From assembly GCA_002344965.1 (NCBI GenBank), contig DDUU01000003.1, positions 62,484 to 126,483 on the forward strand: DNA of 64,000 nt, read 5' to 3'. The notes beneath the pieces were generated by a model. That model was given only the letters and a program-made list of their open reading frames with translations. It was not told the origin of the DNA and did no database searches. Shown here piece by piece: positions 26,373-35,130 of this stretch. This DNA is from Candidatus Tepidiaquacellales bacterium UBA2330 (GTDB lineage Bacteria; Bacteroidota; Ignavibacteria; Tepidaquicellales; Tepidaquicellaceae). Position 1 is the stretch's first letter. The number at the start of each line of letters is the position of its first letter. Made by a program: the position numbers and the translations under genes.

Positions 26373-26837
26373 TCAGTCTCCTATATCTTTTCTCTTTTTC
26401 CCTCTTTTATCAAGTTCTTTTCTCAGTTCTTTGTTAAATTTCTTTTTCATAAAAAATGATTTTGCGATCTGCTGCGGAGTCAGGAAAGTTTTTAATTCAT
26501 TATAGAATTTTTCCTTTTGTTCGACAGATTTTTTCTCCAGTTCAATTACTTTATCAAGTTTAGAACTCATATCCGCCGCATCCGGATCGGACTCTATGGA
26601 TTTATAGGTTTCTTTAATTTCTTTTCTCAAAGTTCTCATTTGCAGATTATTATCTTTATAAGATTCGACAAGTTTATCAGCCGTAAACTGATCAACATTT
26701 AAATTTGTCTTTACCTTTTCTTTAAAAAGATTTTCCAGCTCCTGCTTTTTTTGAATCTTCAATGAATCTTGCTGCGAGAATACGTTCACAGCCATTATGA
26801 GCATACTTATAATAAATAATGTTAATGAAGTTTTCAT
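26373..26837 (-). CDS. Periplasmic Spy/CpxP-like helical protein
   Basis: The 154-residue protein has a signal peptide (MKTSLTLFIISMLIMAVNVFSQ) and then long amphipathic charged helices, ending with an LTxxQ-like motif (FLTPQQIAKSFF) and a lysine-rich tail. The architecture fits the LTXXQ family of Spy and CpxP, envelope-stress chaperones or sensors. It lies 5 bp after the anti-sigma-like gene and is the last gene of the sigma operon, so it may feed back on the sensor or act as the stress effector; this is inference. Identity at the family level is moderate because the sequence is low in distinctive residues. Confidence 0.6.
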   Translation of the reverse strand: MKTSLTLFIISMLIMAVNVFSQQDSLKIQKKQELENLFKEKVKTNLNVDQFTADKLVESYKDNNLQMRTLRKEIKETYKSIESDPDAADMSSKLDKVIELEKKSVEQKEKFYNELKTFLTPQQIAKSFFMKKKFNKELRKELDKRGKKRKDIGD

Positions 26838-26842
26838 AATTA

Positions 26843-27739
26843 TTAAATTTTAGTTTCTTTTAAGATGTTTAATATTTCCTGCTGATCAGCAGGAGATAAA
26901 TCGCGGAATTCATTCTGCAGATTTACGTCATCACTTTCAATTGAATTGAGTAAATCAGACTCTTCAATTCCTGTTTCACCGGTTACTTCAATTTCATTTG
27001 ATTCATCCAAGTCAAAAATATCAGCAAAATCCGGATATGATTTATAAGAATCAATATTCTCATAAGTTAATTTATTATCAGATACTTTCTTATTTTCCAT
27101 TACCGGCTTTTCGGTGGTAAAATCAATTCTTATCTGATCAGGAGAATTGATTTCATTATTTCTGTAGTTTGAAATATTTGTTTTTTTCTTTATAGTCATT
27201 ACATTACTTTTCTGAGTGCTAATTTCCGAATCAGTTAGATTTTTATCTTGATCTGTATTAAGATTTTCTTTTTTGACAAACTGTTTTTCGCCTCCTGTTT
27301 TATCTGAATTGCCTGTTTGCTGTAAGGGAGACTGCATATTGCCGGAGTTTGTTAATACCGGATCCGAATTTTCCTGTCTTAATATAAAAAAAAGAGCTAT
27401 CAGTATAACTGTTAGAGCCGGAACAATATATTTCCATGCTTTTGAAAAATTTTGAAACATTACACTGTTTTCAGAAACAGAAGAAGCCGGGTTTATCCTT
27501 TCATTTATTCTGACCGGAAGATTGTTAAAATAATTATCCGGCGGTTCAGGAAATTCCGACTTCTCAAAAAAGCTGAGAGTTTTGCTTACTTCTTCATATT
27601 CATTTTTAAACTGACTATCGGTTTCAATTAATTTCCCGACTGCATTTGAAAGTTCGCTGTCAGAGATTTTATCATTAATAAAATCGGGTATACTCTGCAT
27701 TAATTCTTCCCGAGAATAATCTTTACTTAGATTTTCCAT
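26843..27739 (-). CDS. Membrane-spanning anti-sigma-factor-like protein
   Basis: The 298-residue protein has an N-terminal helical cytoplasmic region of about 100 residues (SREELMQSIPDFINDKIS, LIETDSQFKNEYEEV), like the short anti-sigma domains of Bacteroidota. A single membrane segment follows at about 102-120 (WKYIVPALTVILIALFFIL), and then a periplasmic part rich in asparagine, lysine and acidic residues. It starts 2 bp after the ECF sigma gene stop, as expected for a cognate anti-sigma factor. No zinc-binding HxxxCxxC motif is present, so it is not a ZAS-type protein. The periplasmic region would sense envelope state. Confidence 0.7.
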   Translation of the reverse strand: MENLSKDYSREELMQSIPDFINDKISDSELSNAVGKLIETDSQFKNEYEEVSKTLSFFEKSEFPEPPDNYFNNLPVRINERINPASSVSENSVMFQNFSKAWKYIVPALTVILIALFFILRQENSDPVLTNSGNMQSPLQQTGNSDKTGGEKQFVKKENLNTDQDKNLTDSEISTQKSNVMTIKKKTNISNYRNNEINSPDQIRIDFTTEKPVMENKKVSDNKLTYENIDSYKSYPDFADIFDLDESNEIEVTGETGIEESDLLNSIESDDVNLQNEFRDLSPADQQEILNILKETKI

Positions 27740-27741
27740 AA

Positions 27742-28344
27742 TTAAATTTTATGTAAAACATTTTCAAATAATTTATTTTTTTTCAGGCAGGTGCCTATCT
27801 TTTTTAAAGCGTGAAAATAATTTGCTTTCATTCCGCCAACAGATTTTTCAAGTATTTTTGAAATTTCCTCATAGCTAAGATTGTCGTAATATCTCATTAT
27901 AAATACCGCGCGCTGCTGCTCGGGCAGTGTTTCAATCGCTTCCTTTAAAATTTCTGATCTGTTCTTTTCGTCTGCATTTTCGCTGAAATCATTAATGCTA
28001 TCAAAAGAATGAAATTCGTTTGTTTCATCAAATTCAGAGTTTCTTTTAGCAAGTTTGTTCTTTCGGTTTAAGTGATTGATCGAATAGTTAACTGCAATTT
28101 TATAAAGGTATGTAAAAAATTTTGAGTCTCCGCGAAAACTATTCAAAGAACTGTAAAGTTTTATAAAAACTTCCTGTGTGATATCATCGGCATCATCATG
28201 ATCTATAACCATTTTTCTGATCAGCATATAAATTCTTTTCTGATATTTTCTGACTATTAAGTTAAATGCATTCTGACTGCCTGCTTTAAATGCTGCAATA
28301 AGCAATTCATCATCACTGTTTATATTCAATTCAAAATCTGTCAA
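27742..28344 (-). CDS. ECF-family RNA polymerase sigma factor
   Basis: The 200-residue protein contains sigma region 2 (FNLIVRKYQKRIYMLIRKM, DADDITQEVFIKLY, FFTYLYKIAVNYSINHL) and region 4 (LPEQQRAVFIMRYYDNLSYE, EEISKILEKSVGGMKANYFH) and lacks regions 1 and 3, as ECF factors do. It should redirect RNA polymerase to a small regulon, probably envelope-stress genes, under control of the membrane anti-sigma protein encoded next. ECF operons usually autoregulate; I did not find a convincing ECF-type promoter in the 93 bp upstream. Confidence 0.92.
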   Translation of the reverse strand: MTDFELNINSDDELLIAAFKAGSQNAFNLIVRKYQKRIYMLIRKMVIDHDDADDITQEVFIKLYSSLNSFRGDSKFFTYLYKIAVNYSINHLNRKNKLAKRNSEFDETNEFHSFDSINDFSENADEKNRSEILKEAIETLPEQQRAVFIMRYYDNLSYEEISKILEKSVGGMKANYFHALKKIGTCLKKNKLFENVLHKI

Positions 28345-28437
28345 TATGTATATTATTAGTTATTTATTCCGCATTATTGAATTTAACATAAACACACTTT
28401 GCATTCATCAAAAAGACAATATGAGATTTCAATTGGT

Positions 28438-28902
28438 TTAACCGCTGTTTATTAATTTTCTGAATGTTTTCCATTCTTTTAATTCAAATGCACCCAGCTT
28501 TTCGTAAAATTTAATTGCATTTACATTCCAGTCCAGAACGACCCATTCCATTCTGCCGCATTTATTTTTTTCCGCTATCCTGATGAGTTTTTCAAAAAAT
28601 AATTTACCTATGCCCAGACTTCTGAATTTTTCCGAAACATAAATATCCTCAAGATAAAGACTTCTCCGCGCGAGAAAAGATGAATAAGTAAAAAAATAAA
28701 ATGAATAACCCGCTGTCTGACCTTCATAATCCGCAATCAGAATTCTGTACGGAGGGTTTGAAGAAAACGCATCACGAACGAGCCTGCTCTGCGCCTTTTT
28801 GTCAGGGGGAGAAAGATTCTCAAATGCCGCAAGCTCATTTACAAGTCTTAGAATATTTTTTTTATCTGACTTCTTAGCTTTCCTGATCTTTATTTTTTTC
28901 AA
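28438..28902 (-). CDS. GNAT-family N-acetyltransferase
   Basis: The 154-residue protein matches the GNAT fold: N-terminal IRKAKKSDKKNILRLVNELA, FENLSPPDKKAQ, the acetyl-CoA-binding motif A (LYLEDIYVSEKFRSLGIGKL) and motif B (VVLDWNVNAIKFYEKLGAFE). The FENL and LDWN patterns resemble spermidine/diamine N1-acetyltransferases, so a polyamine or small-amine substrate is likely but not proven. It is on the same strand as the sigma operon, 93 bp upstream of it, and divergent from the DUF1460 gene. Confidence 0.88.
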   Translation of the reverse strand: MKKIKIRKAKKSDKKNILRLVNELAAFENLSPPDKKAQSRLVRDAFSSNPPYRILIADYEGQTAGYSFYFFTYSSFLARRSLYLEDIYVSEKFRSLGIGKLFFEKLIRIAEKNKCGRMEWVVLDWNVNAIKFYEKLGAFELKEWKTFRKLINSG

Positions 28903-28975
28903 AAGTTATTATAATTAAGATTTCTTTATTTAATATAAGTTTAATAATGTTTAAATTAATAAAATTTTCATAGAA

Positions 28976-29845
28976 ATGAACTTATTAAATAGGCACAATC
29001 TGCTTTCAATAATTACCATTGCTTCAGTTATTTTATTTTCATTGGGATTTAATTCAAGCCCTGCTGATGATTATGAAGAAATGAAATGCCGGAAGAAACT
29101 AAAATCATTTGACGCATCGCTGAAAAATCTTCCTTTGAATGATGTTATAGCCGAAGTCGGTAAGTCATTTATCGGCACTCCATATGTAGCAGGTACGCTT
29201 GATGAATATCCGAACACGGAGGAGCTGGTAATTAATGTAACCGGACTTGACTGCGTTACTTTTGTTGAAAACGCTTTGATATTTTCAAGACTGATCAAAT
29301 CCGGCAAAACGGATTTTGACAATTACAAAAAAGAACTGGAGTTAATTCGATACAGAGGAGGTAAGAATACGGGCTATTCATCCAGACTACATTATTTTAT
29401 TGACTGGATTTACGATAATGAGAAGAAAGGCATTGTAAAGGATATCACTCCGGAATTAGGCGGAGTAAGCATTGGTAAGGATATAGATTTTATGACTTCA
29501 CACAGAAATTCATACAAGCAGCTTAAGAATAATGACATACTCCTCGGTGAAATGTATGAAGTGGAAAACAACATAAACAGCAGGGATATCTATTATATAC
29601 CTACCGAAAATATTTCTTCCGTTTATGATAGGTTACAAACCGGAGATATAGTTGGCATTACAACTTCAATCGGCGGTCTTGATATTGCGCACACAGGATT
29701 TATTTATAAAGAAGGTGGAAGCACCTATCTTATGCATGCTTCATTAAAAAACAAAAAGGTAGAGATTTCCGGTATGGAGCTTCATGATTATATTATGGGA
29801 AATTCTAAACAGACAGGTATTGTAGTAGCCAGAGTTTTGGAATAA
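28976..29845 (+). CDS. DUF1460 protein, NlpC/P60-like peptidoglycan amidase
   Basis: The 289-residue protein has an N-terminal hydrophobic export segment (LLSIITIASVILFSLGF) and a DUF1460 domain. It shows FIGTPYVAGTLDE, TGLDCVTFVENA with the presumed catalytic cysteine C93, the paired histidine region SSRLHYFIDWI, and the C-terminal DIAHTGFIYKEGG and LMHASLKNKKVEISG. DUF1460 proteins belong to the NlpC/P60 cysteine peptidase superfamily and are described as amidases acting on peptidoglycan fragments. It should act in the periplasm. It is first in a possible run with plsY (16 bp apart). Confidence 0.85.
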   Translation: MNLLNRHNLLSIITIASVILFSLGFNSSPADDYEEMKCRKKLKSFDASLKNLPLNDVIAEVGKSFIGTPYVAGTLDEYPNTEELVINVTGLDCVTFVENALIFSRLIKSGKTDFDNYKKELELIRYRGGKNTGYSSRLHYFIDWIYDNEKKGIVKDITPELGGVSIGKDIDFMTSHRNSYKQLKNNDILLGEMYEVENNINSRDIYYIPTENISSVYDRLQTGDIVGITTSIGGLDIAHTGFIYKEGGSTYLMHASLKNKKVEISGMELHDYIMGNSKQTGIVVARVLE

Positions 29846-29861
29846 AGTAAATTATTAAAAG

Positions 29862-30485
29862 TTGTTATTATTATATTGCCTGATCTTTTATCTGATAGGA
29901 TCCATTCCTACAGCTTATATTCTGATAAAGATTAAGTATGGTAAAAATTTATCGGAAGAAGGTTCAGGTAACATCGGAGCAAGAAACACACTGGATGTAA
30001 CAGGTTCAAAGGCAGACGGGTTAATTGTTCTGTTTTCTGATTTAATCAAAGGACTTATACCTGCTTTATTGCTTATAAATTACGCAGATTTAGGGAAATG
30101 GCAAATGATAATTCCCCTTACGCTACTGGTAGTCGGTCATAATTTTTCCGTTTGGATAAAATTCAAAGGCGGACGGGGTCTTGCTACAGCTGCGGGAGTT
30201 TTTATAGCAGCTGATTTTGTATTTGTAGTGCTTTGGCTGGCGTTTTATTTTCTTGCTGATTTTTTTATAAAGAATGCAAACGTATCAACCGTTATTTCAT
30301 TGTTAGCGATACCGGCAGCAGTATTGATATTTCCGGGACCGGCAGTTGAGTATTTAAATCCGGTTCTTGGCGGAGGCGATGATTTATTTTATTGCCTAAC
30401 CTTATTTATTTCTATCGGCACGGTAATTTTATTAAAACACATAGAACCTCTGAGACAATGGCGGTTTATAAATTTTCAAAAATAA
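29862..30485 (+). CDS. plsY: Glycerol-3-phosphate acyltransferase PlsY
   Basis: PlsY transfers an acyl group from acyl-phosphate to glycerol-3-phosphate, the first step of phospholipid synthesis, in the inner membrane. The 207-residue protein has several membrane segments and the three family motifs: GSIPTAYI, the loop GSGNIGARNTLDVTGSKADG and GHNFSVWIKFKGGRGLATA. The start is TTG at 29862, 16 bp after the previous stop; no ATG is available before the first membrane segment. Its acyl-phosphate donor is made by PlsX, encoded at 36662 in this window. Confidence 0.95.
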   Translation: MLLLYCLIFYLIGSIPTAYILIKIKYGKNLSEEGSGNIGARNTLDVTGSKADGLIVLFSDLIKGLIPALLLINYADLGKWQMIIPLTLLVVGHNFSVWIKFKGGRGLATAAGVFIAADFVFVVLWLAFYFLADFFIKNANVSTVISLLAIPAAVLIFPGPAVEYLNPVLGGGDDLFYCLTLFISIGTVILLKHIEPLRQWRFINFQK

Positions 30486-30510
30486 TATTAATTAAAAATT
30501 AAAATATACA

Positions 30511-31398
30511 ATGAGCACAAACCCATTACTTAATACCCCGGAAGAGCTTGATGAAATGTCGCGTCAGATCAGAAGAGATATAATAAATATGCTGGCGATC
30601 TCACAGACAGGTCATTCAGGCGGACCGCTTGGAATGGCGGATATTTTTACCGCGATGTATTTTAATAAGCTTAACATTGATAATACTGATCTGGATAAAG
30701 AAGACAGGGATTATTTCTTTCTTTCAATCGGACACATTGCGCCGGTTTGGTATGCGACGCTTGCCAGAAGAGGATTTATGGAAATTGATGAATTAAAAAC
30801 TCTGAGAAAAATTAACGGAAGGTTACAGGGACATCCGGCATCGCCAAAAGGTCACGGAGCTCCCGGAGTTGAGATCGCTTCTGGCTCACTGGGACAGGGA
30901 CTTTCTATAGCTGTGGGAATGGCTATCGGACTTCGAATGGACGGAAGAAAAAATCATGTATATTGTATAAACGGAGACGGAGAACTTCAGGAAGGTCAGA
31001 TATGGGAAGCCGTGATGACAGCTGCTCACCATAATGTTGATAATCTTACAATGATAGTTGACAGGAATCACTGTCAGATAGATAACAGGACGGAGAATGT
31101 TTTAAAACTCGAACCGCTTCCGGATAAATTCATAGCTTTCGGTTGGAATGTACTTGAGATGGACGGTCATAATATGCAGGATATACTTGATACAATAGAA
31201 AAGGCAAAAGCATTTAAAGGAAAACCAACCGTAATTATTGCTGAGACATTTATGGGTAAAGGAGTTTCATTTATGGAAGATAATTATAAATGGCACGGAG
31301 TCCCGCCAAGCGTTGAGCAGGCGCTTGTTGCACTCAGTGAATTAGCGCCAACGAAATACGGCGATTTTCATGAAATAAAAGAGAAAGCTGAAGCTTGA
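30511..31398 (+). CDS. Transketolase, N-terminal (ThDP-binding) subunit
   Basis: The 295-residue protein is the first half of a transketolase: SQTGHSGGPLGMADI, SIGHIAPVWYATLA, EIASGSLGQGLSIAVGMA and the thiamine-diphosphate motif GDGELQEGQIWEAV followed by NLTMIVDRN. It ends after the PP domain (ETFMGKGVSFME), as in bacteria with split transketolases. The pyrimidine-binding C-terminal subunit is normally the next gene, but here cphB follows, so the partner must be encoded elsewhere. It acts in the non-oxidative pentose phosphate pathway and supplies ribose-5-phosphate. Confidence 0.92.
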   Translation: MSTNPLLNTPEELDEMSRQIRRDIINMLAISQTGHSGGPLGMADIFTAMYFNKLNIDNTDLDKEDRDYFFLSIGHIAPVWYATLARRGFMEIDELKTLRKINGRLQGHPASPKGHGAPGVEIASGSLGQGLSIAVGMAIGLRMDGRKNHVYCINGDGELQEGQIWEAVMTAAHHNVDNLTMIVDRNHCQIDNRTENVLKLEPLPDKFIAFGWNVLEMDGHNMQDILDTIEKAKAFKGKPTVIIAETFMGKGVSFMEDNYKWHGVPPSVEQALVALSELAPTKYGDFHEIKEKAEA

Positions 31399-31445
31399 TA
31401 TTAATGGACATTGACTAATATTTTTATAAAACATTAAAATTAAAT

Positions 31446-32288
31446 TTGGGAAATAATTTTTACAAAGAAGATATAGGCAGCGAAGTTTTAATAATCGGAG
31501 GCGCTGAAGATAAATTAAACGAAAGACACATTTTAAGAAAATTTGTAGAAATGTCCGGCGGAGCGGAAGCTTCAATACTTGTAATACCGATACCTTCTGA
31601 TTTCCCGATTGCAACTGCAGCGCTTTACTCCGGGATATTCGGAAAAATGGGTGTAAAGAGTGTGAAGATTTTAAAAGCAACATCAAGTAAAGATTTTATT
31701 ACTCTTGACAACGCTGAAGAACTAAACGGAATAACGGGAATATTTCTCACCGGGGGAGATCAGATGAGACTGACATCGATAATCGGCGGAACAACATTCC
31801 TTGCAGAATTAAAAATTAAAATAAAAAACGGAACTGTGCTGGCCGGATCTAGCGCCGGCGCTGCAGGATTCAGCTCTACTATGATCGTAAGAGGCGAACC
31901 TACAATTCAGCCTTTAAAAGATTCTATAAGACTTTGTCCGGGACTTGGCATACTTCAAAACATAATAATTGATCAGCATTTTACACAACGGTCTCGGATG
32001 AACCGGCTTATTACAGCCGTTTCTTACAACCCCAGTAATCTCGGTATCGGTATTGATGAAAATACAGCAATTCATATTAGAAAAGACGGGATACTGGAAG
32101 TACTTGGCTCAGGTACCGTAACAATTATTGACGGTTCAAATGTAACTTATAATACAATTGCTGAAGTAGAAGAATCCGAACCGTTTTCAATTGTTGGTCT
32201 GCAAATAAATATTCTTAACAGAGGCGTCCGCTATGATCTGAATAACAGAAAGCCGATTGAGATGTTTGGCGATTATCTTCAGATCTGA
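31446..32288 (+). CDS. cphB: Cyanophycinase
   Basis: Cyanophycinase, a serine peptidase of family S51, cuts cyanophycin (multi-L-arginyl-poly-L-aspartate) into beta-Asp-Arg dipeptides. The 280-residue sequence shows VLIIGGAEDKLNER, IFLTGGDQMRL, the nucleophile motif LAGSSAGAAG (Ser136), and IIDQHFTQRSRMNRLI. The start is TTG at 31446, following AT-rich sequence; no nearby ATG fits. It lies 86 bp before cphA, forming a synthesis/degradation pair for a nitrogen, carbon and energy store. Confidence 0.95.
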   Translation: MGNNFYKEDIGSEVLIIGGAEDKLNERHILRKFVEMSGGAEASILVIPIPSDFPIATAALYSGIFGKMGVKSVKILKATSSKDFITLDNAEELNGITGIFLTGGDQMRLTSIIGGTTFLAELKIKIKNGTVLAGSSAGAAGFSSTMIVRGEPTIQPLKDSIRLCPGLGILQNIIIDQHFTQRSRMNRLITAVSYNPSNLGIGIDENTAIHIRKDGILEVLGSGTVTIIDGSNVTYNTIAEVEESEPFSIVGLQINILNRGVRYDLNNRKPIEMFGDYLQI

Positions 32289-32374
32289 TAAGTTAATTCT
32301 CACCGGGTTTGATTCAATGCGTAACATTTTTTTAAAAAAATTCAATAAATGAAATTTAAATCTATTTACTGAGT

Positions 32375-35044
32375 ATGAAAATTCTTGAAATCAGGGCTTT
32401 ACGCGGAGCAAACTACTGGAGCAACAGATGGAGAAAACTTATAGTAATGAAACTTGATATTGAAGATTATGAAGAAAAACCCTCTGATAAAATTCCGGGT
32501 TTTGCCGAAAGATTAAAAGAACTGATGCCAAGTCTTTATACTCATACCTGCAGTTATGGATATGAAGGCGGATTTCTTCAGAGAGTAGATGAAGGTACGT
32601 GGGCAGGCCATATTATAGAGCATATAGCGCTTGAGATTCAGACTCTGGCAGGAATGGATACGGGATTCGGAAGAACAAGAGAGACAAATACAAAAGGAGT
32701 TTACAATGTTGTATTCAGTTATCTGGAAGAAAAAGCCGGAGTGTTTTCTGCAAAAGCTTCCGTAGATCTTTATTTGTATATTGCCGAAGGTAAGAAACCC
32801 GTAGAGTTAAAGCAAAAGCTTGATGAAATAATTCAGGAGCTAAGGGAGATCAGAGAAGAAGTAAGATTTGGTCCGAGCACCGGCTCGATCATTGAGGAAG
32901 CTGAGCAAAGGGGAATTCCTCATATCAGACTTAATGACCAGTCTCTGGTACAGCTCGGTTACGGAGTTTATCAGAAAATCATACAGGCAACGGTATCATG
33001 CAATACAGGTTATATTGCAACAGATATTGCAAGCGATAAAAACCTTTCAAAGCAGCTTCTGGAAAGTATGGGAGTGCCGGTTCCTAAAGGATTTAAAATT
33101 TATTCTGAAGATGAAGTGGAAGAATCTGTCGAATCAATTGGTTTTCCGGTTGCCGTAAAACCTCTTGACTCCAATCACGGCAAAGGCATTTCAGCAAATA
33201 TTAATACACTTGAAGATGCAGTTAAAGCATTCCATTCTGCGAGAAAATACTCCAGGGCGATTATAATTGAAAAGTCACTTAGCGGCAGTGATTTCCGCGC
33301 TCTGGTAATAAATAATAAACTTATAGCTGTCGCTGAAAGAACTCCGGCATTTGTAAAAGGAGACGGTAAGTCAACAATAAAAGAGTTAATAGAAAAAGTT
33401 AACGAAGATCCGCGCAGAGGTTACGGTCATGAAAAAATATTAACGCAGATAATAATCGACGGAATGACTCTCAGATTACTTGAACTGAAAGGCTATACTC
33501 CGGATACAATTTTAAAGAAAGATGAAATATGTTCTCTAAAATCCACTGCTAATATTTCAACAGGAGGTACTGCTATTGACAGAACTGATGAAGTGCATCC
33601 GGATAATATATTTTTGTTCGAAAGGATTGCAAAGATAATTGGTCTGGATATTGCAGGTATTGACGTAGTTGCTCCTGATATAACAACTCCATTAACGGAA
33701 AACGGCGGAGGCATTGTAGAGATTAATGCAGCGCCGGGATTCAGGATGCATCTCGCTCCGTCAGAAGGTATTGCGCGTAATGTTGCTGAACCTGTTGTCA
33801 ATATGCTTTTTCCTGCAGGCGAGAAATTCAGAATACCAATTATTGCCGTTACAGGAACAAACGGTAAAACTACAACTACCCGACTAATTTCTCATATCCT
33901 GAAAAATGTGGGAAAGACTGTCGGCTTTACAACAACTGAAGGCGTATATATTGGAAACAGATTAATAAAAGCCGGAGACAATACAGGACCGGTTTCAGCT
34001 CAGATGGTTTTGAGAGATCCAACCGTAGATATTGCTGTGCTGGAAACTGCGCGAGGAGGACTGCTTCGCGCAGGTCTGGGATATGACGGATGTGATATCG
34101 GAATTGTAATGAATGTGACTGCTGATCATCTCGGACTTAAGGATATTGATTCTCTTGAAGATATGGCAAGAGTGAAAGCAATCGTTGCAGAAAATGTTTT
34201 TAAATCAGGTTATGCTGTTTTAAATGCCGATGACAAGCTTGTTTTAGCAATGAAGGATAGGCTGAGTTGTAATGTAGCCTTATTCAGTATGGATGAAAAT
34301 AATGAAGCAGTCAAAGCTCATACCAATAAAGGAGGAATTGCCTGTGTATATGAAAATCATTTTATAACGCTTCTAAAAGGTCACTGGAAATTAAGAGTGG
34401 AGAAAGTTATAAATATACCCCTGACTTATCAGGGTAAAGCAGCATTTATGATACAGAATGTCCTTGCGGCTACACTGGCAAGCTATATACTTCACGGTGT
34501 AAGTATTGAAGATATAAAATTCAGTCTCAGTTCGTTTGTACCTTCAGTCACCCAAACTCCCGGAAGACTTAACCTTATCGATGTCGGTAATTTTACAGTA
34601 TTGATTGACTTTGCACATAATCCTGCAGGAATGGAAGCTCTTTCAAAATTTGTGGAAAAACTTACCAATAAAATCAAGACAGGTATAATCGGCGGAACCG
34701 GTGACAGACGAGATGAAGATATAAAAAATCTCGGTAAAGCTGCCGCTAAAATGCTGACAAATATTATTATCAGAGAGGACGAAAGTCTCAGGGGAAGGAA
34801 AGAAGGTGAAGTTCATAATCTGATGCTTGAAGGAATTAAGAGCGAAAAACCTGACGTTCCGGTTAAAGTAATAACGGATGAAGTGGAGGCGTTAAATTTC
34901 GGATTAAAGAATGCAAAAAAGAATGAACTGCTGATTATACTTCCGGATAATATTCCAAGGGCAATAAAGATAGTAAATGAATTCAGGGATAAGCTTAATA
35001 AGATCAAGATAGAGCAGAGCGATATACCGAATATTAATGAGTAG
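32375..35044 (+). CDS. cphA: Cyanophycin synthetase
   Basis: CphA polymerises aspartate and arginine at the expense of ATP. The 889-residue protein has the expected order: the N-terminal domain (ILEIRALRGANYWSNRWRKL), an ATP-grasp domain (GFPVAVKPLDSNHGKGIS, FRALVINNKLIAVAERTPAF, VEINAAPGFRMHLAPSEG) and a C-terminal Mur-ligase-like domain with the P-loop VTGTNGKTTTTRLI (about residues 492-505) and IDFAHNPAGMEAL. The length matches characterised enzymes. The ATP-grasp domain adds aspartate and the Mur domain adds arginine in known CphA. No isoaspartyl dipeptidase or arginine biosynthesis gene is adjacent. Confidence 0.97.
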   Translation: MKILEIRALRGANYWSNRWRKLIVMKLDIEDYEEKPSDKIPGFAERLKELMPSLYTHTCSYGYEGGFLQRVDEGTWAGHIIEHIALEIQTLAGMDTGFGRTRETNTKGVYNVVFSYLEEKAGVFSAKASVDLYLYIAEGKKPVELKQKLDEIIQELREIREEVRFGPSTGSIIEEAEQRGIPHIRLNDQSLVQLGYGVYQKIIQATVSCNTGYIATDIASDKNLSKQLLESMGVPVPKGFKIYSEDEVEESVESIGFPVAVKPLDSNHGKGISANINTLEDAVKAFHSARKYSRAIIIEKSLSGSDFRALVINNKLIAVAERTPAFVKGDGKSTIKELIEKVNEDPRRGYGHEKILTQIIIDGMTLRLLELKGYTPDTILKKDEICSLKSTANISTGGTAIDRTDEVHPDNIFLFERIAKIIGLDIAGIDVVAPDITTPLTENGGGIVEINAAPGFRMHLAPSEGIARNVAEPVVNMLFPAGEKFRIPIIAVTGTNGKTTTTRLISHILKNVGKTVGFTTTEGVYIGNRLIKAGDNTGPVSAQMVLRDPTVDIAVLETARGGLLRAGLGYDGCDIGIVMNVTADHLGLKDIDSLEDMARVKAIVAENVFKSGYAVLNADDKLVLAMKDRLSCNVALFSMDENNEAVKAHTNKGGIACVYENHFITLLKGHWKLRVEKVINIPLTYQGKAAFMIQNVLAATLASYILHGVSIEDIKFSLSSFVPSVTQTPGRLNLIDVGNFTVLIDFAHNPAGMEALSKFVEKLTNKIKTGIIGGTGDRRDEDIKNLGKAAAKMLTNIIIREDESLRGRKEGEVHNLMLEGIKSEKPDVPVKVITDEVEALNFGLKNAKKNELLIILPDNIPRAIKIVNEFRDKLNKIKIEQSDIPNINE

Positions 35045-35076
35045 GGAATAGCGGCTGGGGAGTGGGGTGTGGTTTG

Positions 35077-35098
35077 GAAAACCACTTTAGTGGTTTTC
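35077..35098. repeat. Intergenic perfect palindrome 1
   Basis: GAAAACCACT and AGTGGTTTTC form a perfect 10-bp stem around a 2-base TT loop, 32 bp after the cphA stop. It could help end the cphA transcript but has no T tract. I judge it more like a dispersed intergenic palindrome. Confidence 0.7.
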
Positions 35099-35105
35099 GT
35101 GGATG

Positions 35106-35130
35106 TATGACGGAATTGTATTCCGTCATA
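35106..35130. repeat. Intergenic perfect palindrome 2
   Basis: TATGACGGAAT and ATTCCGTCATA form a perfect 11-bp stem around the loop TGT, only 7 bases after palindrome 1. Two unrelated perfect hairpins side by side is unusual. Confidence 0.75.

Noticed and set aside
26150..26437. Plus-strand frame in the gap before the Spy-like gene
   Set aside because: The composition is that of A+T-rich non-coding DNA, it overlaps a terminator and the 3' end of a real gene, and has no ribosome site.
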